In this document: in pieces, positions 1 through 5,995 of the stretch
Layout of the letters: each line of letters starts with the position of its first letter
Numbering within the stretch: position 1 is the stretch's first letter
From: Flavobacteriaceae bacterium
GTDB lineage: Bacteria > Bacteroidota > Bacteroidia > Flavobacteriales > Flavobacteriaceae
Length of the DNA: 5,995 nt
NCBI GenBank assembly: GCA_030625995.1
Contig: DAOUPU010000161.1
Coordinates: 1-5,995, forward strand
Reading direction: 5' to 3'
Notes under the pieces: model-generated
Databases searched by the model: none
Told to the model about the DNA's origin: nothing
Seen by the model: only the letters and a program-made list of their open reading frames with translations
Translations under genes and position numbers: made by a program

Positions 1-18
1 AAGCATAAATATTAAGAT

Positions 19-513
19 ATGTATAAACTATCATTAGTTGTATTGATTGGGATTATAAGTATGAGTGCTCAAAAGATAAGTGCACAAGAAATGGCTAAGA
101 GTTTGGGAGTCTATGTGTTCCCCGCCAATAATCAAACTCAAGTGACACAGGATGCAGATGAAATGGCATGTTACAAATGGGCTATCAATCAAACGGGATA
201 TGACCCTTTAAACCCTCCCGTAGTACAAGGTGCCACAGTGGATAGATCGCCTGATGGACGAGCTGTTGGAGGAGCGGCAAGAGGAGCAGCTGGTGGTACA
301 GCTATTGGTGCTATAGCCGGAGATGCTGGAAAAGGTGCGGCAATCGGGGCTTTGGTAGGTGGTGTTAGAGGCAGGAGGTCTAAAGTGGTGGGAGATGAAA
401 TGCAACAACAGGCTAATGATCAGGCTGCTGCAGCGAAAAGTCAGGAATTACATAACGATTATATTAGGGCTTTTTCTGCCTGTTTAGAAGGAAAAGGTTA
501 TACTGTAAAATAG
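19..513 (+). CDS. Secreted glycine-zipper (YMGG-like) envelope protein
   Basis: A 164-residue exported protein. Residues 1-23 form a signal peptide (short basic start, hydrophobic core LSLVVLIGIIS, likely cleavage after SAQ), so the first ATG is preferred over the in-frame Met at residue 15. Residues 84-118 are a glycine zipper: Gly at 85, 89, 93, 97 and 101, then 106, 110, 114 and 118, each spaced GxxxG. Such segments pack as membrane-associated helices. Two cysteines flank the zipper, C51 in ACYKWA and C155 in ACLEGKGYTV. Both contexts are familiar from proteobacterial YMGG-like proteins and may form a disulfide (inference). The molecular role of this family is not established; an envelope or outer-membrane association is inferred. 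The next gene starts 4 nt after the stop, so the two are almost certainly cotranscribed. The promoter lies before the window. Confidence 0.88.
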   Translation: MYKLSLVVLIGIISMSAQKISAQEMAKSLGVYVFPANNQTQVTQDADEMACYKWAINQTGYDPLNPPVVQGATVDRSPDGRAVGGAARGAAGGTAIGAIAGDAGKGAAIGALVGGVRGRRSKVVGDEMQQQANDQAAAAKSQELHNDYIRAFSACLEGKGYTVK

Positions 514-517
514 TCTT

Positions 518-1441
518 ATGAAGAGGATACTAACTTATGGGATGTTATTATTTTTCACTTTCAAAACTTTTGATTCTACAATTAAGGCACAAGCTTTTGA
601 ACCCCGTATATTATCTGACATTCCAATAAAGGGTAATATTTTTGTAGCTAGCTATGTTTACTCCGAAGGTGACATTTTATTGGATGTTGCATCTCCCGTT
701 CAGGATCTGGAATCGAGTGTAAATACTCTTGTGATTGCCTATGCAAGAACTTTTAAATTATTCAACAAGCTGGGAAAAATTGATGCTATTATACCCTATG
801 CTTTCGCTGATTTCAGCGGTCGCTTAAATGGAATTGCCGCAACCACTTCAAGAAGTGGTTTTGGTGATCCAATAATACGATTATCCATGATCATCGTTGG
901 ATCTGACCCGTTAGAACTAAAGGATTTTATTAAGCATAAACCTGATAAATTTAAATTTGGTGCCGGTATTAGAATATCTCCTCCTCTTGGACAATACGAT
1001 AGCAGTAAACTCATAAATTTGGGCACAAACAGATGGACCTTCAAAATAGGTTTTGGGGCCTCCTATACTTTTGTCAATAAATTTGTACTTGAAGGCCAGA
1101 TAAAATCATGGTTCTTTACACAAAATCAAGACTTTTTTAATGGAGGTACGGTAACTCAAAATCCTCTTTTCAGTGCCCAACTTCATCTCACCTATATATT
1201 TAAACCTGGTGTATGGCTCTCCGGTTCTGTAGGACAAACTAATTCGGGGGTTACCTATATCAATGGTATTGAACAAGAAAAAATAAACACAAATACAAAA
1301 TATGGACTTACTTTTTCATACAGAGTTAATAAAAAGAACGGACTCAAAATTGCTTTTACCAATGGTATTCCTAATCAATACGCCTTCGATTATACCTCAT
1401 TAGTTATATTTTATAACTTTTTATGGTTTGATAAAAAATAG
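518..1441 (+). CDS. Outer-membrane beta-barrel, PF13557-type 'transporter' (MetA phenol-degradation-like)
   Basis: A 307-residue protein with a signal peptide (residues 1-26, ending AQA) followed by alternating amphipathic strands to the C-terminus, as in an outer-membrane barrel. I recognise the PF13557 family (often annotated transporter or MetA-pathway of phenol degradation) from several conserved stretches: YSEGDILLD near residue 48, an acidic PVQDLES at 60-66, SRSGFGDP at 111-118 with RLS following, PPLGQYDSSKLINLGTNRW at 155-173, and WFFTQNQDFF at 198-207. Length is normal for the family and nothing appears truncated. The substrate is unknown; the phenol label is inherited and not evidence of aromatic uptake here. 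It follows the glycine-zipper gene by 4 nt with no room for a promoter. There is no obvious Shine-Dalgarno sequence, as is usual in Bacteroidota. Family assignment is from recall of the motifs, not from a search. Confidence 0.85.
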   Translation: MKRILTYGMLLFFTFKTFDSTIKAQAFEPRILSDIPIKGNIFVASYVYSEGDILLDVASPVQDLESSVNTLVIAYARTFKLFNKLGKIDAIIPYAFADFSGRLNGIAATTSRSGFGDPIIRLSMIIVGSDPLELKDFIKHKPDKFKFGAGIRISPPLGQYDSSKLINLGTNRWTFKIGFGASYTFVNKFVLEGQIKSWFFTQNQDFFNGGTVTQNPLFSAQLHLTYIFKPGVWLSGSVGQTNSGVTYINGIEQEKINTNTKYGLTFSYRVNKKNGLKIAFTNGIPNQYAFDYTSLVIFYNFLWFDKK

Positions 1442-1471
1442 CGATTCTTTTTAAATATCACCTTTTTAGAT

Positions 1472-1479
1472 TATTTTCG
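1472..1479 (+). promoter_or_regulatory. Weak Bacteroidota -7 promoter candidate
   Basis: TATTTTCG differs by one base from the Bacteroidota -7 consensus TAnnTTTG and lies 31 nt before the ATG of the PorT-like gene. No convincing TTG is found 17-23 nt upstream, so this is a tentative site. The 69-nt gap before the gene would otherwise permit read-through from the cassette upstream. Confidence 0.25.
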
Positions 1480-1510
1480 TTAAAACTATATTAACCAACC
1501 GAACTTCCTT

Positions 1511-2332
1511 ATGAAAAGAAATCTCTTAATTTTAGCATTATTATTTTTTACCATAAGTGTTAATTCTCAGGTCTTAATTGCCTTATTATTAGGTGATAAA
1601 TTGAACACTGGAAACATACAGTTTGGTTTAGAAGGTGGATGGACTTTTTCAACAATAACCGGTTTAGAGTCAAATAAATTCGAAAATAATTGGGATCTTG
1701 GTTTTTATTTTGACATTAAAATGAAAAATCAATGGTACTTAGATACTGGTGTTTTGGTGAAAACTACACTCGGAAATGACGACCTAACGAGCAATGATTT
1801 AGAATTAATAGGATTTGAAGATATTGAAGAGGAAGGAACCTACAGTCAGAGATCAAGCTATTTTTTGATTCCGGTCTTGGCTAAATATCTCTTTAAAAAT
1901 CATATATACGTGGAAGCAGGGCCACAATTTGGTCTGCTGAGAAAGGCTTGGGTAGAGTACAATTATATTGATGGTGATTATAGAGGGACTATCAAAAAAA
2001 ACAATACAGATATGATGAACAGAATTGATGCAGGTATAGCAGCGGGTGCCGGGTTTAGGTTGTTAAAAGGACTTGGTTGGACAGTTGGTGCTAAATATTA
2101 TTATGGTTTTGTGAATGTCTATAAAGATAGGCCGGGAACAAAGAATAGTACAATATTTCTTAAATTGAATATTCCGATGGGGCTGAGCGATGAACAGAAA
2201 GGAGAAATAAAAGGAGCAAAAGAAGAAAAGAAAACCAAAAAAGAATCGACTGAAAAATATAAAAAGAAACAGGAAAAAAAGGAACAAAAAAAATTAGATA
2301 AAGAGAATAAAAAAATTGAAAAACAAAAATAA
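1511..2332 (+). CDS. PorT-like outer-membrane beta-barrel protein with Lys/Glu-rich C-terminal tail
   Basis: A 273-residue protein. Residues 1-20 are a signal peptide (MKRN, then a hydrophobic run ending VNSQ). Residues about 35-225 look like a small PorT/OmpW-style barrel of the PF13568 type common in Bacteroidota: FGLEGGWTFST at 38-48, WYLDTGVLVK at 75-84, FLIPVLAKY at 118-126 followed by IYVEAGPQFGLL at 132-143, and a closing strand STIFLKLNIPMG at 213-224. The IPVLAKY...AGPQ arrangement is the most diagnostic. Residues 227-273 form an unusual, highly charged, low-complexity tail dominated by K and E with no aromatic residues except one Tyr, probably helical or disordered. It follows the last strand and would sit in the periplasm. 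Function is unknown; the fold class is fairly sure. The gene is 69 nt after the upstream stop and may have its own promoter. Confidence 0.82.
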   Translation: MKRNLLILALLFFTISVNSQVLIALLLGDKLNTGNIQFGLEGGWTFSTITGLESNKFENNWDLGFYFDIKMKNQWYLDTGVLVKTTLGNDDLTSNDLELIGFEDIEEEGTYSQRSSYFLIPVLAKYLFKNHIYVEAGPQFGLLRKAWVEYNYIDGDYRGTIKKNNTDMMNRIDAGIAAGAGFRLLKGLGWTVGAKYYYGFVNVYKDRPGTKNSTIFLKLNIPMGLSDEQKGEIKGAKEEKKTKKESTEKYKKKQEKKEQKKLDKENKKIEKQK

Positions 2333-2386
2333 TTTAATCCGCCTTCGCGTTCCGCTTTTTCGGACGAGAAGATCTGGTTTAATTCC

Positions 2387-2403
2387 CCGACCCTCTGGGT
2401 CGG
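2387..2403. repeat. Perfect 7-bp hairpin inside the palindromic element
   Basis: CCGACCC, loop TCT, GGGTCGG. Flanking AATT on both sides (2381-2384 and 2404-2407) can extend the stem across a 2-nt CC bulge. There is no T-run after it, so it is not a classic intrinsic terminator, though it could stabilise or end the upstream mRNA. Confidence 0.75.
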
Positions 2404-2413
2404 AATTCAGAAT

Positions 2414-2428
2414 GTTTGCATAGCAAAC
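2414..2428. repeat. Perfect 6-bp hairpin inside the palindromic element
   Basis: GTTTGC, loop ATA, GCAAAC. It is the second perfect hairpin of the element, 10 nt after the first. No T-run follows. Confidence 0.7.
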
Positions 2429-2492
2429 TCAATTTAAGACTTCGTATGCTTGCGTCGAGGTAGTTTATTTCTGATTCATAGAAAAGCGCGAA

Positions 2493-2697
2493 CAATTAAT
2501 TGTCATTATCTTATTATTTCTTCAACAAATTGGGATTGCCCAATATTCGCCATGAATAATCCATCAAAGCATGTGGTTATTACATGTCATTTTTGGTTTG
2601 CTGATTTTTTAATTTTTGCATAAAAGACATTGTTTGAAAACTCTTTTAGGATGTTATATTAAAATTTAAAAGGATTGTTAACCATCAAAAGAATATG
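2493..2697. other. AT-rich intergenic stretch, no gene seen
   Basis: No credible coding sequence is present; the longest ATG frame I noted encodes about 23 residues (2552-2623) and has no supporting signals. It holds a perfect 12-bp palindrome ACAATTAATTGT (2492-2503) touching the end of the repeat element, and a 6-bp hairpin ATTGGG/CCCAAT with loop ATTG (2529-2544). Neither can be assigned a function. The stretch lies between the palindromic element and the promoter candidate of the next operon, so it could hold operator sites. Confidence 0.5.
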
Positions 2698-2705
2698 TAT
2701 TTTTG
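2675..2705 (+). promoter_or_regulatory. Bacteroidota-type promoter candidate for the receptor/DUF4421 operon
   Basis: TTG at 2675-2677, a 20-nt spacer, then TATTTTTG at 2698-2705. The second box matches the Bacteroidota -7 consensus TAnnTTTG exactly and the spacing fits the usual 17-23 nt. Transcription would start near 2712, leaving a leader of about 65 nt before the ATG at 2778. This is the best promoter match seen in the window, but short AT-rich motifs arise by chance. Confidence 0.5.
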
Positions 2706-2777
2706 ACTTGAATTAACAAGCCACTATTCAATTATTTAATAAATATCTATTGCTGTCTCACACAGAATAGTTTACTT

Positions 2778-4325
2778 ATGAGAAAATATTACTTTGCTTT
2801 TATATTGATCTTATCTGGTATTTCAATACTTACTTATATTTATATACAAAATAACAGAACTGTGTATTCTGAAACGGTGTTTTCAGATGAATCCAAAGTG
2901 TTTAATGAATCATTTACCGGTTTTACCGAAGAAGTAAATGAAAAGATTGAATTAATTCGATCTAATTTCCCTAATTCAGATAATATAAGAGATACAACCA
3001 ATACACAGAAGTTCTTTTTGAATTTCATGAAAGAAAGCACTTTTTTAATAGCTGTAGGATTATTTCAAAATGAATATAAAATTGGTGTTAACAGAGATAA
3101 TAAAAGTGTAGTTTACGCCTCAGATAGTACAGAGGCTTTCGATGTTGTTCGTTGGCAACGATTTGAAAATGAGAAATTCATAAGCAGTTGGGAAGAAAGT
3201 TTTGAGAAACCTATTAATGAAACACCTTGGTATAAGAAGCTCAGTAAAAACTTTGATCAAACTCGATGGTTCTTTGAATCAGGTTTAAAGGAAAATGGCA
3301 ATAATGAACTTTTTTATGCCGGATACTCCTATGAATTTGAAGGAGGCATAAGTATTATATTGTTTCGTTTTGAACGTCTGAAATTATCGGAAAATTTTGA
3401 AACGTTTTCAAAATTCAAAAATGTAAAACTACTGGTTGAAACTACTCAGGAGAGGACGATGGATCTATCATCGAACAATATGAATAGTTTTCAAGATGTT
3501 GAAGATTTGGATATAAAAAGTGATAGTTTGACCATTCATACCATCAATCATTTTAAAAAGTTTGACAAACAGGATCAGGGGATATTCAAATTTAAATATC
3601 ATGATAAAGTTTATTGGAACTCCTTCCAAAGATTTCCTGCTGAGGCCGGAATACTGTATTATTTGCTTACGATTCCAGATAGTGAAATTCAGAATACCAT
3701 CTTGAATAATATGCACGAAATTTTGTTATGGGTCGGCCTGATATTAGTGTTATTAGGTATTTTGACCTTATTTATAAAAAGCAGAATATTTTATCAAAAT
3801 CCGCGTAGTGAATTGCCATCGGTTGAAGAAATTTTGAAAGAGGATGAAAATAGATATTTAGAGTTTAAATCTTCCTCCAGATATGACTACAGACAGGAAA
3901 AACATAACCCAGTTCTGGAACAAGTAATTTTTAAAACGGTCGCTGCGTTTGGAAATACGGATGGAGGAATTTTACTGATAGGGGTCGACGATGACAAAAA
4001 TATAATTGGATTGGAAAAGGATTTCAGCACACTGAAAAAATCAACGGCTGATTATTATGAGGTTCATCTAAGAAATAATTTACATAATTTAATGGGTGTA
4101 AGATATGTTAGCAAATACATCAGGATGCAATTTGAAATATGTGAAAATGAAAAAATAGTTTGTAAGATCAAAGTGTTTGCAGCAAAAGAACCCTTATATT
4201 TAAAAATGAAAAACAAAAATGGACTTTTAGAGGAAAAATTCTATGTTAGAAGTGGTAATTCTTCTCAGGAAATTAAGTCAATTGCTGAAATAAATGAATA
4301 TATAAATACAAGATTCAAAAAATAA
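2778..4325 (+). CDS. Two-pass membrane receptor: Cache-like sensor region fused to cytoplasmic Schlafen AlbA_2 domain
   Basis: A 515-residue protein. A signal anchor (about 5-24) and a second membrane segment (about 314-334, followed by KSR) enclose a large extracytoplasmic region of about 290 residues. That region has dCache-like features: PWYKK at 150-154, then W164, a GG at 189-190 before a hydrophobic strand and FERLKLSENF, and near the membrane GIFKF...KVYW (268-280) leading to YLLTIPDSEI (295-304). Residues about 348-500 are a Schlafen AlbA_2 domain (PF04326): E-x4-E-F-K (E357, E362, K364), AAFGNTDGGILLIGVDDD (389-406), IIGLE (409-413) and FYVRSGNSSQEI (488-499). AlbA_2 domains bind nucleic acids, and some Schlafens cut RNA. 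No HTH follows the domain; the protein ends soon after it. The AlbA_2 call is firm; the Cache call is by pattern. It is the first gene of a likely operon with the DUF4421 barrel. Confidence 0.88.
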   Translation: MRKYYFAFILILSGISILTYIYIQNNRTVYSETVFSDESKVFNESFTGFTEEVNEKIELIRSNFPNSDNIRDTTNTQKFFLNFMKESTFLIAVGLFQNEYKIGVNRDNKSVVYASDSTEAFDVVRWQRFENEKFISSWEESFEKPINETPWYKKLSKNFDQTRWFFESGLKENGNNELFYAGYSYEFEGGISIILFRFERLKLSENFETFSKFKNVKLLVETTQERTMDLSSNNMNSFQDVEDLDIKSDSLTIHTINHFKKFDKQDQGIFKFKYHDKVYWNSFQRFPAEAGILYYLLTIPDSEIQNTILNNMHEILLWVGLILVLLGILTLFIKSRIFYQNPRSELPSVEEILKEDENRYLEFKSSSRYDYRQEKHNPVLEQVIFKTVAAFGNTDGGILLIGVDDDKNIIGLEKDFSTLKKSTADYYEVHLRNNLHNLMGVRYVSKYIRMQFEICENEKIVCKIKVFAAKEPLYLKMKNKNGLLEEKFYVRSGNSSQEIKSIAEINEYINTRFKK

Positions 4326-4362
4326 ATGGGAGATAATTTAAAACGCTAATATTTAGTTACAT

Positions 4363-5442
4363 ATGAAATATGTTTGTTTATTTTTTACTTTTTTCTACAT
4401 TTTCTCATCTGTTGCTCAAGATGATGTTAAAGTTGATGTCCAGGATTCTTTGACGATAAGTGAAAAAGATTTATTTATTGCGGACTATAGTAATCGTCTG
4501 AATATAAAATTTGAAGTTAGCAATGAAATTAAAGAATATTTTTTTCCCTATCGAGAGAATGTTGTTAAGCTATCTCCTAATATTGGAATCAGATATGCTC
4601 TGGTATTCAATTACCGGTTTTTATCCGTTAGATTAGGTATTCGCTCCAAGCCTTCCTCTGAGGAAGAGAAGGATAAAGGCAATACAGATCAATTTCAATT
4701 AAGTGTAAAACTTCTATTTGATAAATGGACACATCGATTTGAGTACGTTCGTGTTAAAGGGTATTATGTGAAGAATAGTTATGATCTAGATCCCATCATT
4801 TCGGATGGAGATAATTATGTACAGTTTCCGGATTTAACAACCAATGTTATTGCTGGAACTTCTGCTTATAAGTTCAATGATAAATATTCAATAAAAGCAT
4901 CTCAATCCCAAACAGAGATTCAATTAAAAAGTGCAGGAAGTTTTGTGCCTAGTATAGATTATTGGTTGTATGTGTTTAATGGAGCGGATAAGCTATTGAA
5001 TGGATATGGAGATGAAATCGACAGAATCATCTATAGTGACTTTGTAGGTTTTAATATTGTTGTTAACGCTGGGTATTATTACACCTTTGTTCTTAAAAAA
5101 TGGTATGCCGATGTTTATGTGGCTCCTGGAATAGGTGTGGATATATACAAAGAAACAGTACATAGCCCTGATGGATCCCGCCAACAAAATCAAAGCGATT
5201 TTGTTTTATCTGTGCAAAGCGGAGCCGGAATAGGCTACAATTCCGATAAGTATTATTTTGGAGTTAATTATCTGAATAGATTTACTGATGAAAACAGAAA
5301 TAATAGGGACTTACAATTTCAAACATTAAAGAATAGTTTTTTTGTCTTCTTTGGGTATCGATTTAAAGCACCAAAAACACTTAGTAAACCCGTTGATTAT
5401 ATTGAAAAGAAAGTTCCGATTCTAAAAAATGACAAAAAATAA
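4363..5442 (+). CDS. DUF4421 family outer-membrane beta-barrel protein
   Basis: A 359-residue protein with a signal peptide (residues 1-19, ending SSVAQ). The rest alternates in amphipathic strands, as in an outer-membrane barrel. I assign DUF4421 (PF14391) from its recurrent features: a first strand region SNRLNIKFEVSN at 43-54, an LSPN...GIRYALVFNYRFLSVRLG block at 70-92, the hallmark QTEIQLKSAGSFV at 183-195, NAGYYYTFV at 235-243, VAPGIGVD at 253-260, and a closing strand FFVFFGYRF at 326-334. A 25-residue Lys-rich tail follows the last strand. Function of the family is unknown. The gene starts 37 nt after the AlbA_2 receptor with no strong promoter between, so joint transcription is likely. 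No Shine-Dalgarno sequence is evident. A hairpin terminator begins at the stop codon. Confidence 0.85.
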   Translation: MKYVCLFFTFFYIFSSVAQDDVKVDVQDSLTISEKDLFIADYSNRLNIKFEVSNEIKEYFFPYRENVVKLSPNIGIRYALVFNYRFLSVRLGIRSKPSSEEEKDKGNTDQFQLSVKLLFDKWTHRFEYVRVKGYYVKNSYDLDPIISDGDNYVQFPDLTTNVIAGTSAYKFNDKYSIKASQSQTEIQLKSAGSFVPSIDYWLYVFNGADKLLNGYGDEIDRIIYSDFVGFNIVVNAGYYYTFVLKKWYADVYVAPGIGVDIYKETVHSPDGSRQQNQSDFVLSVQSGAGIGYNSDKYYFGVNYLNRFTDENRNNRDLQFQTLKNSFFVFFGYRFKAPKTLSKPVDYIEKKVPILKNDKK

Positions 5443-5469
5443 AAGACCCTGGAATTTCCAAGGTCTTTT
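5441..5469. terminator. Bidirectional intrinsic terminator between convergent genes
   Basis: AAAAGACC at 5441-5448 pairs with GGTCTTTT at 5462-5469, and TGGA (5450-5453) with TCCA (5457-5460), with one C-A mismatch and a 3-nt loop. The stem is flanked by an A-run on one side and a T-run on the other, so it can end transcription from both strands. It overlaps the last two bases of the DUF4421 stop codon and ends 22 nt from the TPR gene's stop. Confidence 0.88.
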
Positions 5470-5491
5470 AAACTAGTGTCATTCTAATATT

Positions 5492-5995
5492 TTATTTTAG
5501 TCCGTCATATACCGCTCTAAGTTCTTTATATTTAACCTCCATCTCAACATTTTCATACAAACTCATTAAGGTTCTTATTGTATCAAGATCCTCGGGCTCT
5601 AGTTCATACGCTTTTTCATACACGGGAATTACTTCATTATATAATTCAACTTGTCTCGCTTTAATTTCATCATATTTGTCAAAGTTGCTAAGGTTCTCGT
5701 TCATTTCTTCAACTAAAGCTTTGTCCTTTTCTAACATGGCAGATCCCAAGTTGACGTATGCATCTTTATAATCAGGTTTTAATTCAATAGCCTTTCGATA
5801 GTACTCTTTGGATTTTTCGATATCTCCTTGTTGCCCACTAATAACACCTAAATTAAAATACAACATAGCATTATCGGGTTCTAATGCGATTGCCACATTG
5901 ATCAATCTAACATATTCATCAATATTTCCTAGCTTATATTGTAGTACCGCCTCATTTTGAATTAATGCCACATCATTTGGAGCCACTTCTCTGGC
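5492..5995 (-). CDS. TPR (tetratricopeptide repeat) protein, 3' part; 5' end lies outside the window
   Basis: The C-terminal 167 residues of a TPR protein. The frame is open to the window edge: the codons before the apparent GTG start read A-R-E, giving AREVAPNDVALIQNEA, a continuous TPR helix pattern. The GTG at 5984-5986 is therefore an internal Val, not the start. Visible units include VALIQNEAVLQYKLGN...ALEPDN, then AMLYFNLGVISGQQGD...IELKPDY (both 34 residues with the G/Y/A/P consensus), and KDAYVNLGS, interrupted by a charged helical insert (about 28 residues including VEEMNENLSNFDKYDEIKA) before VIPVYEKAYELEPED. The end LMSLYENVEMEVKYKELRA resembles the last repeat of TPR proteins common in Bacteroidota. 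TPRs mediate protein-protein contacts; the partner is unknown. No export signal can be judged because the N-terminus is missing. Confidence 0.88.
   Translation of the reverse strand, partial: AREVAPNDVALIQNEAVLQYKLGNIDEYVRLINVAIALEPDNAMLYFNLGVISGQQGDIEKSKEYYRKAIELKPDYKDAYVNLGSAMLEKDKALVEEMNENLSNFDKYDEIKARQVELYNEVIPVYEKAYELEPEDLDTIRTLMSLYENVEMEVKYKELRAVYDGLK

Larger units (their letters stand above)
2344..2492. repeat. GC-rich palindromic element (REP/MITE-like) with nested hairpins
   Basis: About 150 bases of locally high GC (roughly 55% over 2341-2400 by hand count, against 17% in the preceding 60 bases). The ends are complementary: TTCGCG at 2344-2349 pairs with CGCGAA at 2487-2492, and after a 5-nt bulge CTTTT (2355-2359) pairs with AAAAG (2482-2486). 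Inside are perfect hairpins CCGACCC/GGGTCGG (2387-2393/2397-2403) and GTTTGC/GCAAAC (2414-2419/2423-2428), plus ACTTCG-ATGC paired with GCGT-CGAGGT (2439-2461, one bulge, wobbles). Segment 2364-2384 is an imperfect inverted copy of 2431-2445, which would enclose the two perfect hairpins in a branched fold. It begins 11 nt after a stop codon. Most likely a dispersed intergenic repeat; a structured 3' UTR is the alternative. Copy number cannot be seen from one window. Confidence 0.5.

Noticed and set aside
2063..2287. Minus-strand open frame of 74 codons, very Phe-rich
   Set aside because: It is the complement of the A-rich Lys/Glu tail of the PorT-like gene; low complexity and no supporting signal.
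2274..2293. A7 and A8 runs in the PorT-like gene tail as a phase-variation tract
   Set aside because: The runs are near the gene end in an overall A-rich region; slippage would only alter a few tail residues, and there is no evidence of variation.
2351..2364. TCCG/CGGA hairpin with CTTTTT as an intrinsic terminator for the PorT-like gene
   Set aside because: The T-run lies in the loop instead of after the stem, and the stem is only 4 bp before a bulge.
2364..2461. Branched, cloverleaf-like fold as a possible tRNA or structured ncRNA
   Set aside because: No tRNA B-box (GTTCRANNC), no proper acceptor stem or anticodon arm geometry. The closing stem needs several bulges, so a repeat element is the simpler reading.
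2552..2623. Small ATG frame of 23 codons with a hydrophobic end in the intergenic gap
   Set aside because: It is short, lacks promoter or homology signs, and open frames of this length are expected by chance.
4326..4362. TAATATTTAG before the DUF4421 gene as a separate promoter
   Set aside because: It lacks the TTTG of the consensus and falls too close to the ATG; cotranscription with the receptor gene is simpler.
5984..5986. GTG as the start codon of the TPR gene
   Set aside because: The frame continues in TPR-like sequence to the window edge, so the gene is cut off by the window and this codon is internal.

Overview
The window looks like chromosomal DNA of a Bacteroidota member, probably a flavobacterium-like or related marine lineage. 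It is AT-rich, its genes lack clear Shine-Dalgarno sequences, one promoter-like site fits the Bacteroidota TTG/TAnnTTTG pattern, and it carries envelope families typical of the phylum (a PorT-like barrel, a DUF4421 barrel and a TPR protein with a Bacteroidota-style C-terminal region). The genus cannot be named from the sequence.

Layout: (1) 19-1441 is a tight two-gene cassette, a secreted glycine-zipper protein followed after 4 nt by a PF13557-type outer-membrane 'transporter' barrel. (2) 1511-2332 is a PorT-like outer-membrane barrel with an unusual Lys/Glu-rich C-terminal tail. (3) 2333-2777 is a 445-nt gap. Its first 150 bases are a GC-rich, multiply self-complementary element that looks like a dispersed palindromic repeat; the rest is AT-rich and carries a good Bacteroidota promoter candidate. 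(4) 2778-4325 encodes a two-pass membrane protein with a Cache-like extracytoplasmic sensor region and a cytoplasmic Schlafen AlbA_2 domain. (5) 4363-5442, 37 nt downstream, encodes a DUF4421 outer-membrane barrel, probably in the same operon. (6) A bidirectional hairpin terminator at 5441-5469 separates this pair from a convergent TPR gene on the minus strand, which runs off the right edge of the window.

Four of the six genes encode secreted or outer-membrane proteins, so this is an envelope-oriented region. The most interesting item is the sensor-AlbA_2 receptor paired with a DUF4421 barrel: it suggests an outer-membrane/inner-membrane unit that passes an external signal to a nucleic-acid-binding or nuclease-like domain. 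The second is the 2344-2492 palindromic element. No CRISPR array, tRNA, rRNA, transposase or phage gene was seen.
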